Assembly (NCBI GenBank): GCA_016713085.1
Contig: JADJPV010000001.1
Span: forward strand, 1,571,001-1,635,000
DNA from: Chitinophagaceae bacterium
GTDB taxonomy: Bacteria > Bacteroidota > Bacteroidia > Chitinophagales > Chitinophagaceae
Direction: 5' to 3'
Length of the DNA stretch: 64,000 nucleotides
Positions 9,059 through 18,111 of the stretch are shown in pieces. The position numbers and the translations under genes are program-made. The notes beneath the pieces are model-generated. The model was not told the DNA's origin, ran no database searches, and saw nothing but the letters and a program-made list of their open reading frames with translations. Position 1 is the first letter of the stretch; the number at the start of each line of letters is the position of its first letter.

Positions 9059-10237
9059 ATGCTGGATAAGTTATTCGGATGGGGAAAGAAAAAAGAAACA
9101 CCTGAAGCGGTGGCTCCCCCGGTTATTTTTGGCCGCTACAGCGACAACAACAAAACCCTGCAAAAGACACAAAGCTGGACAGATGCTGACAATCTCTTCA
9201 AAGAGAAAAAGCATCATGAATGTATTGCCACTTTTTTTAACTACCTGCGGGATGATGCTGCACAGAATGTAAGTTCAGCAAAAAACGGAGCTGAGTATGA
9301 ATTCAGTTTTTACCAGGGAAGCAAGATTGTTCGTGGCAGGTATGATGATAAAAGACTTACGGCAGAAGTGACACTGGCAAAAATGCCTTCACCTTCCGTA
9401 CCTGTCATGCGCCGTTTACTGGAACAGAACTTTAACTTGTACTACAGCCGGTATGCATTGGAAAACGAACGGCTCTGCATGCGTTTTGATACAGATCTTG
9501 AAACTGCCAATCCCAACAAGCTTTATTATGCGTTTAAAGAATTAGCCACCAGAGGCGATAAACAGGACGATTTGCTGGTACAGGATTTTGCCACCTTGCA
9601 AACGCTCGATACAGATCATGTTGAAACAATTCCTGATGCAGAGAAAGAAGTAAAGTATAAATATTTACTTCAATGGATCAAAGAAACCATTGATGTGGTG
9701 GAACCGCTTGATGCCGAAAAAATGAGCGGAGGAATTGCTCACCTCTTACTTAATCTCGCCTACCGGATTGATTATTTACTTGTGCCGGAGGGCAGGCTTT
9801 TATACGACCTTGAAGATTTAGTGACCATGTATTTTGTAAAGGACGAAAAACCGGTTCCTGAAAAAAACAAGGCAATGCTGAATGCATTTAAAAAGGTGCA
9901 AACGAAAACAAAGGACGATGTGTTTCCTTACCTGTTTCGAAGCAAGCATACATTCGCCATTACCATGCCGCAAACACAGAAAACAATTTCTGATACGATT
10001 TTTGGTGCCAATCAGAACATGGCCTGGTACAGGGATAACGACTATCCGTATATAGCCCAGCAGGTAAGTGAGTATGGATTTGGATATTGCCAGTATAATT
10101 TCAGTTTACCAAAGCCAATTACAGAAATGTATCTCATCTTAATGAAAGTGTGTTATTCTGATTTCTTTAAAGAACTTGGCTTTAAAGATGAACTGTACAA
10201 CAGCAGCACAAAGCAGTTTAACAGGGAGCTGATTTAA
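9059..10237 (+). CDS. Hypothetical protein, interrupted by an in-frame stop near its C-terminus
   Basis: The 392-residue product is not recognised with confidence. Its first half (the FFNYLRDDAAQ region and FSFYQGSKIVRGRYDDKRL) has the alternating pattern of YbjN/secretion-chaperone-like folds, but this is only a resemblance. It is soluble and has no signal peptide. An AGGAG directly precedes the ATG. The TAA at 10235-10237 is followed by 48 more sense codons in the same frame with clear coding character (PKINAIIQQWAEKFPPITFK onward) to a second TAA at 10382-10384. The natural protein is therefore probably about 441 residues, and this copy has a nonsense mutation or a base error. Confidence 0.65.
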   Translation: MLDKLFGWGKKKETPEAVAPPVIFGRYSDNNKTLQKTQSWTDADNLFKEKKHHECIATFFNYLRDDAAQNVSSAKNGAEYEFSFYQGSKIVRGRYDDKRLTAEVTLAKMPSPSVPVMRRLLEQNFNLYYSRYALENERLCMRFDTDLETANPNKLYYAFKELATRGDKQDDLLVQDFATLQTLDTDHVETIPDAEKEVKYKYLLQWIKETIDVVEPLDAEKMSGGIAHLLLNLAYRIDYLLVPEGRLLYDLEDLVTMYFVKDEKPVPEKNKAMLNAFKKVQTKTKDDVFPYLFRSKHTFAITMPQTQKTISDTIFGANQNMAWYRDNDYPYIAQQVSEYGFGYCQYNFSLPKPITEMYLILMKVCYSDFFKELGFKDELYNSSTKQFNRELI

Positions 10238-10445
10238 CCAAAGATCAATGCTATCATACAGCAGTGGGCAGAAAAATTTCCGCCGATCACTTTTAAGACA
10301 GAAAACCTGAAGTATGATTCGTTGATGAGTTTCACATATTCCTATACTGCAGAAGTTGAGTTTGTAAATACAGAATCCAAATAAAAACCGCTGATGTTGT
10401 GATACAAATGATGGCCATGATCTTGCAAAATTAAAGTGCTGACTG

Positions 10446-10832
10446 ATGATAAAACCTGAGTACAAATATTCTGAAATAACAGAAAGAATCATTGGTTGTG
10501 CAATGAGGGTGCACAGCAAGATGGGGAATGGGTACAGAGAAGTGATTTATCAACGATGCCTTGCCCTGGAGTTTGAAAAGGAAGGATTGTCGTTTGAAAG
10601 AGAATTTGAAATAAGTGTTTATTATGGAGAAAATATTGTGGGAAAACGAAGAGTGGATTTTCTTGTGCAGAATGTAATTTCTGTTGAATTAAAAGCAGTA
10701 GTTGAATTGGATAATGAAAACCTGAACCAGGCTTTGAATTATCTCGAAGCCTATAGAAAAGAAGTTGGATTATTGATAAATTTTGGAGCAAAAAAATTTC
10801 AGTTCAAACGACTTATTAATTCTAAACTGTAA
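10446..10832 (+). CDS. GxxExxY family protein
   Basis: This 128-residue protein has the family's name motif GNGYREVIYQRCLALEF (G-x-x-E-x-x-Y variant) and the nuclease-like core VDFLVQNVISVELKAV, in which D, E and K follow the PD-(D/E)XK pattern. The tail YRKEVGLLINFGAKKFQFKR is typical. The family is abundant and scattered in Bacteroidota and often lies next to repeats; its function is unproven. It stands alone between the interrupted hypothetical gene and the protease gene. It is likely a soluble protein. Confidence 0.85.
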   Translation: MIKPEYKYSEITERIIGCAMRVHSKMGNGYREVIYQRCLALEFEKEGLSFEREFEISVYYGENIVGKRRVDFLVQNVISVELKAVVELDNENLNQALNYLEAYRKEVGLLINFGAKKFQFKRLINSKL

Positions 10833-10883
10833 TATCGATTAAACGAATCGCTTAATTAAAACATCATTAAAATCATTTCATCA

Positions 10884-11984
10884 ATGCCATCAACGGTCGA
10901 GATAGTGGATAGTTATAAAGATGCCATCATCCAAATAGCCACACAAACAGGAACAGGCACCGGTTTTTATTTAAAACAATACAACCTGATTGTAACCAAT
11001 AATCATGTAATAGATGGAAATGCAGAAGTTACCATTGCAGGGAAACAGTTTGAAAAAATTCTCAGCCGTGTATGGTATACCGATCGTAAACATGATCTTG
11101 CTTTTTTACAACCACCGGCCGTTAATTTACCCGAAATAAATTTAGGAGAATATCAACGGTTAAAAGATGGTGATCCTGTAATTGCAATCGGTCATCCATA
11201 CGGATTGAATTATACAGCTACACAGGGGGTAATTTCAAAAGTTGACCGTGTACGGGAAGGATTGAAGTATATCCAGATTGATGCTGCCATCAACCCCGGC
11301 AACAGCGGCGGACCATTGGTTAACATGAGCGGCGAAGTAATTGGTGTAAACACATTTGTGATTCGTGGCGGAGATAATCTAGGCTTCGCTTTACCGGAAA
11401 ATTATTTGCGAACTGCATTACAGGTTTATTTGCCGCATATCGGCAAACCATCAACACGTTGCCATGCCTGCGAGTTTTTGGTATTACCTGAAAATCTTGA
11501 CAGCGGAAAATATTGCCCCGCCTGCGGAAGTGAAGTAAAGCTTCCTGAACTACCGAAAGAAGAATACGAACCGGTTGGTGTTGGTAAAACCATTGAGAAT
11601 ATTTTAAAGGAACTGGGAAAGGATATCAAGCTTGCACGAGAAGGCGCCAATATATGGAGTGTAAAAGAAGGCAGCGCAAAAATTATCATTCGTTACAATC
11701 CTGAGAATTATTTTATAGCAGGCGATGCGTATTTGTGTTTGTTACCAACCGATGCATTAAAAATAAAACCACTGTACCAGTATATGCTGCAGGAAAATTA
11801 TAAAGGAGAAGGGTTGGTTTTAAGTTGTGTGAATCAAAATATTGTTCTCAGCCGAATCATGTACGATCTTGATCTGTTGCAGGAAAATGGTGTTCGGGTA
11901 TTCAAAAACCTGTTTCAGAAAGCAGACAGCTATGATGATGTATTGAAGAAAGAATATGGTTGTCTGGAAAGAATAGAGGAGTAG
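10884..11984 (+). CDS. Trypsin-like serine protease (S1C/HtrA type) with zinc ribbon
   Basis: A chymotrypsin-fold protease domain occupies about residues 1-185. The catalytic triad can be read directly: His41 (TNNHVIDG), Asp71 (RKHDLAFLQ) and Ser141 (NPGNSGGPL). There is no signal peptide, so it is probably cytoplasmic, unlike classic periplasmic DegP. No PDZ domain follows. Instead, residues about 192-215 form a zinc ribbon (RCHACEF then YCPACGSE), and the C-terminal 150 residues resemble small YbjN-like bacterial domains, as in the gene two positions upstream. The combination suggests a quality-control or regulatory protease, but its substrate is unknown. The ATG is at 10884. Confidence 0.85.
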   Translation: MPSTVEIVDSYKDAIIQIATQTGTGTGFYLKQYNLIVTNNHVIDGNAEVTIAGKQFEKILSRVWYTDRKHDLAFLQPPAVNLPEINLGEYQRLKDGDPVIAIGHPYGLNYTATQGVISKVDRVREGLKYIQIDAAINPGNSGGPLVNMSGEVIGVNTFVIRGGDNLGFALPENYLRTALQVYLPHIGKPSTRCHACEFLVLPENLDSGKYCPACGSEVKLPELPKEEYEPVGVGKTIENILKELGKDIKLAREGANIWSVKEGSAKIIIRYNPENYFIAGDAYLCLLPTDALKIKPLYQYMLQENYKGEGLVLSCVNQNIVLSRIMYDLDLLQENGVRVFKNLFQKADSYDDVLKKEYGCLERIEE

Positions 11985-12010
11985 TTATTTAACCGCTAAG
12001 ATAGCAAGCA

Positions 12011-12074
12011 AGGTATGCCATACTTATCTTTATTTTAATGAATTTCAAAATCCTGTAAAAAGTATGGCATACCT
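12011..12074. repeat. Inverted repeat, copy 1 of a dispersed family
   Basis: Perfect 15-bp arms AGGTATGCCATACTT (12011-12025) and AAGTATGGCATACCT (12060-12074) flank a 34-bp loop. The same arms occur at 24600-24664 with a different loop, so this is a dispersed element rather than a chance dyad. It lies just downstream of the protease gene and could terminate its transcript. Confidence 0.8.
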
Positions 12075-12114
12075 GTTAACTTCTGAGAAGCAAAGCTATT
12101 TCTTCAGGAACAGT

Positions 12115-12122
12115 TACTTTTG
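12115..12122 (+). promoter_or_regulatory. Bacteroidota-type -7 box for the aminotransferase gene
   Basis: TACTTTTG fits the TAnnTTTG -7 consensus of Bacteroidota primary sigma factor promoters, 23 bp before the ATG at 12146. A clear TTTG -33 box was not found at the ideal spacing. Confidence 0.5.
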
Positions 12123-12145
12123 CGCTTTCTATAAACAGGCATTTC

Positions 12146-13402
12146 ATGAAATTATCTCATCTCTCCGAAACATTAGTTGGCTCTGAAATTGTAAAGCTTG
12201 GTAACCAGATCAAAGAACGTATCCGTTTGGGTGAACGTATTTATAATTTTACAATTGGCGATTTCGACAGCAGCGTGTTTCCCATTCCCAAAGAACTGGA
12301 GAATGAAATTGTTGATGCCTATAAGAATCATTTCACCACTTATCCGGCAGCAGAAGGTGTTCTTGATTTAAGACAAAGTGTTTCTGATTTTTTAAAAGAG
12401 CGTGAAGGGCTGGAATATGGAGTGAATGAAATTCAGATTGCATCAGGTGGCCGTCCGCTCATCTATTCTATCTTCCGTGCAATTGTTGATCGTGGAGATA
12501 AAGTAATTTATGCTGCTCCCTCCTGGAACAATAATCATTATACCCATTTCACCGAAGCACAGCATGTAATGATTGAAGCATTGCCTGAAAATAATTTCAT
12601 GCCAACAGCAGAAGAAATTAAACCGCACCTGAAAGGGGCAACCTTGCTTTGCTTATGTACGCCGCAAAATCCTACCGGCACCATGTTTCCCAAAGCAGAG
12701 CTGGAAAAGATCTGTGATTTAATTCTGGAAGAAAATAAATCAAGAAATGTCAATGAGAAAAAATTGTTTCTCATGTTTGACCAGATGTACTGGACATTAA
12801 CCTTTGGCAATAATGAACATTATAACCCGGTTAGTCTTCGACCGGAGATGAGAGAGATCACTGTGTTTGTTGATGGCATCAGCAAAGTATTTGCAGCAAC
12901 AGGAGTTCGTGTGGGCTGGTCCTTTGGTCCTGAGCTGATCATTTCAAAAATCAAAGCAATTCTTTCGCATGTGGGTGCATGGGCACCAATGGCTGAACAG
13001 AAAGCGACTGCAAAATATTTATTGCAAAAAGAAAACATCGATCGCTACCTCGTCAATTTCAAAGAAGAAATCCATTACAGACTGGAGGAAATTGCAAAAG
13101 GATTTATGCAGTTAAAAAAAGAAGGATTCAAGGTTGATGTGCTTGCTCCGCAGGGAGGGATTTATCTTACCATTAAAGTTGATCTGACGGAAAAGAAAAA
13201 AACAGATGGTACAATACTTGAAACACAAGCCGACGTTACACAATATTTACTGGAAGAAGCAAAGCTTGCAATTGTTCCCTTCACTGCATTTGGTGCTTCA
13301 AAAACTTCTCCCTGGTACCGCTTAAGCGTTGGCACCTGTAAAAAAGAAGAGATCCCTGAATTTTTAGGAAAGCTGAGGGAAGCGATGCTGAAGCTGAATT
13401 AA
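12146..13402 (+). CDS. Class I/II pyridoxal-phosphate aminotransferase
   Basis: This 418-residue fold-type I aminotransferase belongs to the aspartate/aromatic aminotransferase superfamily. Visible landmarks are YPAAEGVLDLRQSVSDFL, the cofactor contact LCTPQNPTGTMFP (Asn of the NPTG motif), FDQMYWTL (Asp contacting the pyridine nitrogen), and the Schiff-base lysine in VDGISKVFAATGVRVGW followed by the conserved Arg. The C-terminal SPWYRLSVGTCKKEEI carries the substrate-carboxylate arginine. The amino donor is not predictable. It has a good -7 promoter box and no operon partner. The gene is intact. Confidence 0.9.
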   Translation: MKLSHLSETLVGSEIVKLGNQIKERIRLGERIYNFTIGDFDSSVFPIPKELENEIVDAYKNHFTTYPAAEGVLDLRQSVSDFLKEREGLEYGVNEIQIASGGRPLIYSIFRAIVDRGDKVIYAAPSWNNNHYTHFTEAQHVMIEALPENNFMPTAEEIKPHLKGATLLCLCTPQNPTGTMFPKAELEKICDLILEENKSRNVNEKKLFLMFDQMYWTLTFGNNEHYNPVSLRPEMREITVFVDGISKVFAATGVRVGWSFGPELIISKIKAILSHVGAWAPMAEQKATAKYLLQKENIDRYLVNFKEEIHYRLEEIAKGFMQLKKEGFKVDVLAPQGGIYLTIKVDLTEKKKTDGTILETQADVTQYLLEEAKLAIVPFTAFGASKTSPWYRLSVGTCKKEEIPEFLGKLREAMLKLN

Positions 13403-13514
13403 TAGAAACACAGATGAGGCAGATTTAAACGGATAGCTACGGATTGTTTATTTAGTGATTATACACAGATGTAAATTAGATCAGCTCTCATCCGTGTCAT
13501 CAGCGTTTCTATCC

Positions 13515-13979
13515 TCATCTTTTTATCCTGAAAACTTTATTCTTATCAGCAATCAGCAATTGCCCTTCATATACAAGCTCAACAGCAGTTCTGCTGCAGC
13601 ATTCGTTTGTGCAGAACCATTTTACAACAATATATTGGAGCGGTTCACTTTTAATCTGAATCGCCATTGTATCGCTGGCTGTCATTGTCCGCATGAGATT
13701 AGAAGAACTGTCTGCAAAGGTTGTGATCTGTCTGTATGGAGAATTTGATTTTACAAATAATTTTACATCAGCCGGTGTAAGCGTTGGGTTGGCTCCAAAG
13801 ATCAAATCCTGACCTGTTGTTTTGTCAACAATGGAAAAGCTGAGGTTGCTCCAGAAAGCAATACACATCATTTCGGCACACATAGGCGTTGGTCCGCAAT
13901 CATACCTGTTTTCTTCCTGTTTTTCGCAGGAAGCGAACAGCAGGCAAAAAGCCAATAGGGGAAATAAAATCCTGTTCAT
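13515..13979 (-). CDS. Putative lipoprotein, Cys-rich
   Basis: From the ATG at 13979 the protein has 154 residues and starts MNRILFPLLAFCLLFASCEKQ, a short lipoprotein signal peptide with lipobox FASC; the Cys would be lipidated. A start five codons upstream (13994) would put extra residues before the signal and is less likely. The mature part has several Cys pairs (DCGPTPMCAEMMC and WFCTNECCSRT), suggesting disulfides in the envelope. No family is recognised. It is divergent from the MmcQ gene, with only 32 bp between the starts. Confidence 0.65.
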   Translation of the reverse strand: MNRILFPLLAFCLLFASCEKQEENRYDCGPTPMCAEMMCIAFWSNLSFSIVDKTTGQDLIFGANPTLTPADVKLFVKSNSPYRQITTFADSSSNLMRTMTASDTMAIQIKSEPLQYIVVKWFCTNECCSRTAVELVYEGQLLIADKNKVFRIKR

Positions 13980-14011
13980 ACCTTCATGACCCATAAAAAC
14001 AAAACCGCTGC

Positions 14012-14347
14012 ATGCATATTGAAGCTATCCGTGAATATTGTTTATCAAAGCCCGAAGCCGAGGAAACACTCCCTTTTGGACCGGATGTTTTAGTCTTCAA
14101 AATCAACAACAAGGTTTTCCTGTTATTACCGCTTGATGGAGAAGACCTGCGAATTAATGTGAAATGTGACCCTGACCTTGCACTTGAATTAAGAGAACAG
14201 TATCCCTCTGTGCTGCCCGGTTATCACATGAATAAAAAACACTGGAATACAATCATTGTTGATGGCTCTGTTTCTTTTAAACTCATTAAAGAATGGATCG
14301 ATCATTCGTATGAACTGGTGAAGGGAAAGAAGAAAAGTAAGAAATAA
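14012..14347 (+). CDS. MmcQ/YjbR family protein
   Basis: This 111-residue protein covers the whole MmcQ/YjbR (CyaY-like fold) domain: the EAIREYCLSKPEAEETLPFG opening, VFKINNKVFLLLPL, INVKCDPDLALELREQYPSV, PGYHMNKKHWNTI and VSFKLIKEWIDHSYELV. The family is widespread and was linked to DNA binding from structure, but no specific role is proven. The Lys-rich tail (KGKKKSKK) is usual in this group. Confidence 0.9.
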   Translation: MHIEAIREYCLSKPEAEETLPFGPDVLVFKINNKVFLLLPLDGEDLRINVKCDPDLALELREQYPSVLPGYHMNKKHWNTIIVDGSVSFKLIKEWIDHSYELVKGKKKSKK

Positions 14348-14395
14348 TTGTAAGGATGATTATGCGTTGGAATTTTTACTCAACAAGGCTTCGAC

Positions 14396-14431
14396 AAGCT
14401 CAGCCTGACAGCCTGCTGTCACATTGAGCTT
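14396..14431. repeat. Imperfect palindrome downstream of MmcQ gene
   Basis: AAGCTCAGCCTGACA (14396-14410) pairs with TGTCACATTGAGCTT (14417-14431) with a three-base internal mismatch. The surrounding sequence (TTCGACAAGCTCAGC, then TTTTCGAAGGGTCGAA) is of the kind found as dispersed elements in Bacteroidota genomes. It lies between two convergent genes and may act as a bidirectional terminator. Confidence 0.6.
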
Positions 14432-14519
14432 AGCCCGCCCTGAGTTTTTCGAAGGGTCGAAATGTTGACAGGCTTAGCACCAATGCTGAGAATAAAATCA
14501 ACGGCTCATCAACAAAGAA

Positions 14520-15851
14520 CTAAACCTTCGGCAGCTTATATCCATTATGATAGCTGCTCAGTAAATATTGCTGATTGATGGCTTCGTCTGTAAATTTTCC
14601 TTTTGCTTTATCCCAGTTTAATTTCTTTTTGCTGCGGTAAGCAATATTTCCCATTTGAGAAACGGTTGCTACATGAGCACCGGCTTCAATAGGGCAATGC
14701 AGATCTTGATATTTTCTTGAACGGACAGCGGCAATAAAATTTTCCCAGTGTTTATTTAACCCGTTGTCAACAGATTTGGCAAAAGGCACCAAAACTTTAT
14801 GTTCGTTCTTTTTCTCCTCTATTACTTCCCATCCGCCACGGTTCAGCACAAGAGTTCCATTATTACCAATGAATGCAATACCATGATCACGGTTATAATT
14901 ACCATTGCCGATACCAACCGCATGATCCCACACAATATTAAAATGATCAAATTCATACAGGGCCATTAATGTGTCTGGCGTTTCATCTGCTGAATTTGGC
15001 ATTGCAAAGTTTCCGCCAAGTGCAACAATTGATTTGGGAACCTCTGCTTTCATTCCCATCAATGCATATTCCATTAAATGCACACCCCAGTCAGTCATTA
15101 ATCCTCCTGCATAATCCCAGAACCAGCGAAAAGTAAAATGATAACGGTTTTCATTAAAGGGCCGCATTTGTGCCGGACCTAACCAGCTGTTATAATCAAC
15201 TCCTGCAGGAACAGGTGAATTTGGTTTTACTGACAGCGGCTGTTTCCAGTCAACATAACTCCACACTTTGGCTGTACGGATATTTCCCAGTTGTCCGCCA
15301 TGCACAAAATCAATGGCATCTTTAAAATGCTGCTGACTGCGTTGCCATTGCCCCGCCTGTACAATTTTATTGTAACGTTTTTGTGCGGCAACCATCCTGT
15401 TACACTCAATGATGGAGTTGCCAACAGGTTTTTCTACATATACATCCTTACCTGCTTCGCATGCATGAATCATCATCAGTGCATGCCAGTGATCGGGTGT
15501 GCCAATGATCACTGCATCAATATCTTTCTGATCGAGAAGTTTCCGGTAATCGCCGTAAGTTTTTATTTTAGAAATATCTACATTCTTTTTACTCAATTCG
15601 CCGAGCCGCCTGTCAATAACATTCTTATCAACATCACACACCGCAACAAGATTTACACCGGGAACATTTAACGCTGCCATTACATTACTCCAGCCCATTC
15701 CATTAATACCGATGGCACCAATATTTACCTGGTCGGCAGCAGAAAAACGATTGCGGAAAATGGCGAAAGCTTTATTATCAAAAGCAGGAAGAAGAATACT
15801 TCCTGCTGCAAGCAAAGCAGAGTTTTGCAAAAATTTACGGCGGGCAATCAT
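14520..15851 (-). CDS. Gfo/Idh/MocA family oxidoreductase with Tat-like signal
   Basis: This 443-residue protein has an N-terminal signal with a twin-arginine-like start (ARRKFLQNSALLAAGSILL), indicating export. A Rossmann nucleotide-binding domain follows (IGAIGINGMGWSNVMAAL and VNLVAVCDVDKNVIDRRL). The EKPVGNSI motif is the conserved catalytic-lysine segment of the Gfo/Idh/MocA family. The C-terminal domain contains DWGVHLMEYALMG with the usual catalytic His. Members oxidise or reduce sugars and cyclitols with NAD(P); the substrate is unknown. In Bacteroidota such Tat-exported relatives are common in glycan-use contexts, but no glycan genes are adjacent here. Confidence 0.9.
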   Translation of the reverse strand: MIARRKFLQNSALLAAGSILLPAFDNKAFAIFRNRFSAADQVNIGAIGINGMGWSNVMAALNVPGVNLVAVCDVDKNVIDRRLGELSKKNVDISKIKTYGDYRKLLDQKDIDAVIIGTPDHWHALMMIHACEAGKDVYVEKPVGNSIIECNRMVAAQKRYNKIVQAGQWQRSQQHFKDAIDFVHGGQLGNIRTAKVWSYVDWKQPLSVKPNSPVPAGVDYNSWLGPAQMRPFNENRYHFTFRWFWDYAGGLMTDWGVHLMEYALMGMKAEVPKSIVALGGNFAMPNSADETPDTLMALYEFDHFNIVWDHAVGIGNGNYNRDHGIAFIGNNGTLVLNRGGWEVIEEKKNEHKVLVPFAKSVDNGLNKHWENFIAAVRSRKYQDLHCPIEAGAHVATVSQMGNIAYRSKKKLNWDKAKGKFTDEAINQQYLLSSYHNGYKLPKV

Positions 15852-15920
15852 GGCTGTTGTTTTATTGATACAGAAAGATAAGATTTTTTACTTCTGTAAC
15901 AACAGTCTCCCAAACATCAA

Positions 15921-16340
15921 TTACTTACTGGTGAACTTTGCAAAAAAGTAATAAGCTAAAAAGCTCACCGAAATACTGAATGCCATGGTTGCCAGTGAAT
16001 GAATCCCCAATGGTTGTGTATAATTTACAATCATTAGTCCGCCGCCGATACCCGCTAAAATGCAGACCCATTTGATAGTTGTAAGCTGATCGTTTTTAGG
16101 CGTTGTCTGCAACAGAGAAGAAGCGGCGCTTTCAGAAACACCTTTGTCGATGATTTTATGTTTCATGCGGTTTTCAAGAAACATTTTCAGAATGTTTACA
16201 ATAAAAACCATAAAAAGGATGACGACAAAAATAACAGAAATGGTGTTGAATATACTCCTGTCGAATTCACTTTCTCTGTGCTGGGCATTTGCAAGGAAGG
16301 CCGTAAAAATCAATGCTGCTGTTGAAACTATTTTTTTCAT
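15921..16340 (-). CDS. Hypothetical membrane protein downstream of sigma/anti-sigma pair
   Basis: The protein has 139 residues with an N-terminal signal peptide (MKKIVSTAALIFTAFLANAQ) and three further hydrophobic segments (around residues 33-50, 90-107 and 112-132). No family is recognised. It starts 56 bp after the anti-sigma-like gene on the same strand, so the three genes probably form one operon. It may be a membrane partner of that stress circuit (inference). Confidence 0.65.
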   Translation of the reverse strand: MKKIVSTAALIFTAFLANAQHRESEFDRSIFNTISVIFVVILFMVFIVNILKMFLENRMKHKIIDKGVSESAASSLLQTTPKNDQLTTIKWVCILAGIGGGLMIVNYTQPLGIHSLATMAFSISVSFLAYYFFAKFTSK

Positions 16341-16396
16341 TTTATATTTTGTTTATAGATGATGAGACGAATGACTTGTATTTATGTTGCAGTTTT

Positions 16397-16849
16397 TTAA
16401 TAGAAATCAATGGCTTTCATTTTCTGCTGATACGTTTTATACTGATCAATACAAAGAAAAATAAGCAGAACCACTACTGAGACTACCGTTAAATAAACAG
16501 CGAAATTGCCTGCACTGCTGAACAGTTCAATCAGGTATGCCCTGAAGAAATAAAGCATTGCGCCTGTTATAGTAATTATCACAAAAGAAAACAGGTAGAT
16601 GAAAAAATCTTCCGGAAGCAATTTTGGTTTAGGCGATGGCTGCAGTTGTTTTACCACTAGTTCAGAAAGATCAAAATCAAAAGCAGGAACGTCCTGTTCG
16701 CCAATGCCTGTAAATAATAAGCGATAGGTTTCAACGGCTGCTTTACAATCTTCGCAGAAATGCACATGTTCAGCAATGGCTGCATCACAGTCTGCACTGT
16801 TCAATGCATATTGCTGTAGTTCATCATCGGTAAGATGTTTTGTATTCAT
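16397..16849 (-). CDS. Putative anti-sigma factor (zinc-finger type, membrane)
   Basis: This 150-residue protein carries an N-terminal zf-HC2/ZAS-like motif, EHVHFCEDCK, with the H-x3-C-x2-C pattern of zinc-dependent anti-sigma domains. Two hydrophobic segments follow (about residues 83-103 and 118-138). Its start codon overlaps the stop of the sigma-factor gene (ATGA), the usual arrangement for a cognate pair. It would hold the sigma factor at the membrane until a signal releases it. The signal is unknown. Confidence 0.75.
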   Translation of the reverse strand: MNTKHLTDDELQQYALNSADCDAAIAEHVHFCEDCKAAVETYRLLFTGIGEQDVPAFDFDLSELVVKQLQPSPKPKLLPEDFFIYLFSFVIITITGAMLYFFRAYLIELFSSAGNFAVYLTVVSVVVLLIFLCIDQYKTYQQKMKAIDFY

Positions 16850-17457
16850 AAATCATCTTTTTTATAAGTAACTAATAATTCGTTCTTCAGCATTTTTCTT
16901 GCACGGAACAGATAGTTTTTTACTGTTCCATCGGGCAGGCCCGTTATCTGCCCAATCTCTTCATAACTCATTTCTTCCTGGTGATATAAACTGATGAGGG
17001 TATTATATACAGGAGGTAATTTACTGATGGCTGTTTTTAAGATAACCGCTAATTCCTTTTTGTGAATCATTGTATCAACTGTAATTGCCGGAGAAGTTGA
17101 AAGAAATTTACCGGCGAACCAGCCATCATCTTCGGCTTCATTTCCTTCCGGCCCATCACCCGGCAGGAGCAGTTTTTTCTTCCGCAGGTAATCGAGACAG
17201 GTATTGTAACTCACCTGTGCAACCCATGTACTAAGTTTTGACTGAAAGCTGAAGGAAGGAAGTTTCCGGTGAACCTTCAGATAAATATCCTGGGCAATGT
17301 CTTTCCTGTCTTCAGAATTGCTGATCATTTTAAAAACGATCTGTGCCACCAGTCTTTCCGTATGCCGGATAAGCTGGGTATATGCATGCAGATTGCCATC
17401 CAGCACCTGCTGAACCAGTTCCTTATCTGCCGGAATATTCCTGTTGCTGTTCGTCAC
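16846..17457 (-). CDS. ECF-type RNA polymerase sigma factor
   Basis: This 203-residue sigma-70 family protein has an ECF architecture. Region 2 includes AYTQLIRHTERLVAQIVFKM and the DIAQDIYLKVHRKLPSF motif for core binding, followed by LSTWVAQVSYNTCLDYLRKK. Region 4 is a helix-turn-helix (MSYEEIGQITGLPDGTVKNYLFRARKML) that reads the -35 element. The start is a GTG at 17457; no ATG is available upstream in frame. It is translationally coupled to a zinc-finger anti-sigma gene. Confidence 0.92.
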   Translation of the reverse strand: MTNSNRNIPADKELVQQVLDGNLHAYTQLIRHTERLVAQIVFKMISNSEDRKDIAQDIYLKVHRKLPSFSFQSKLSTWVAQVSYNTCLDYLRKKKLLLPGDGPEGNEAEDDGWFAGKFLSTSPAITVDTMIHKKELAVILKTAISKLPPVYNTLISLYHQEEMSYEEIGQITGLPDGTVKNYLFRARKMLKNELLVTYKKDDL

Positions 17458-17605
17458 TTGTCAAGTTAGACGGGTGAGTGAAAAAATTGTTGCAGTAAAG
17501 GTAGAAGCCCTTTTTTGAGAAAGAAAAGAAGAAAGGCAACTCATGGAGAAGAGAGCTGTTGACCTGAACGTAATGGAAGAAAAAGAATAGAAGCTCTGAG
17601 GGATG

Positions 17606-17800
17606 TTAAGTTGCTTTATCGTTGGTGTTTCTCACCAGGCCGATGCCTGCAAAAAAGAACATGGAACCAAGCACATCCGAAACAATAATAAGTTTAATAT
17701 TTCTTGTACTTGATCCACCATTTAAAAAACTGATGGCAGAATAGATGACCCCGGCTATTCCAAGGATAGATAAAATAATTCCCAGTATTCGTTTTTCCAT
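17606..17800 (-). CDS. Small membrane protein, 64 aa
   Basis: Two hydrophobic helices are visible (residues about 5-25 and 38-57, RILGIILSILGIAGVIYSA and DVLGSMFFFAGIGLV) with a short polar loop between them. The pattern is common among small Bacteroidota inner-membrane proteins of unknown role. The ATG at 17800 is in a good context, and nothing on the other strand explains the frame. Confidence 0.6.
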   Translation of the reverse strand: MEKRILGIILSILGIAGVIYSAISFLNGGSSTRNIKLIIVSDVLGSMFFFAGIGLVRNTNDKAT

Positions 17801-18111
17801 ACCTGTTTTTTTACAAGGTAAGCTGATTCAACAGCAGTATATCCGAATGTGTGAATGTTGTAAAAAGGGAAGGGAATTGTGTAAGAGTTGGTGTAATTGT
17901 TTGATAACTAATATCGTTAGTTATGGGTTGAAAAGGCTGTGGTCTATTCTATACATAGAACATAAAAGAAAAAGACTATCAGAGCTAAATCTTTTTCAGG
18001 AGTAGGTAGGGACAATTTGTTAGACACATATGTATACAGCCTATATGGCTGATTATCAGTCGGTTTCGGAAAAAACTTGTTTAAACTTGTTTAAACTTGT
18101 TTAAAACTCAT
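17801..18111. other. Intergenic stretch with a short tandem repeat
   Basis: This 311-bp gap holds no convincing gene. Near its right end, three perfect copies of the 10-mer CTTGTTTAAA stand head to tail (18076-18105), just past the stop of the AlbA_2 gene. A small dyad AACTAA/TTAGTT lies near 17907. Neither has an assigned role. Confidence 0.6.
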
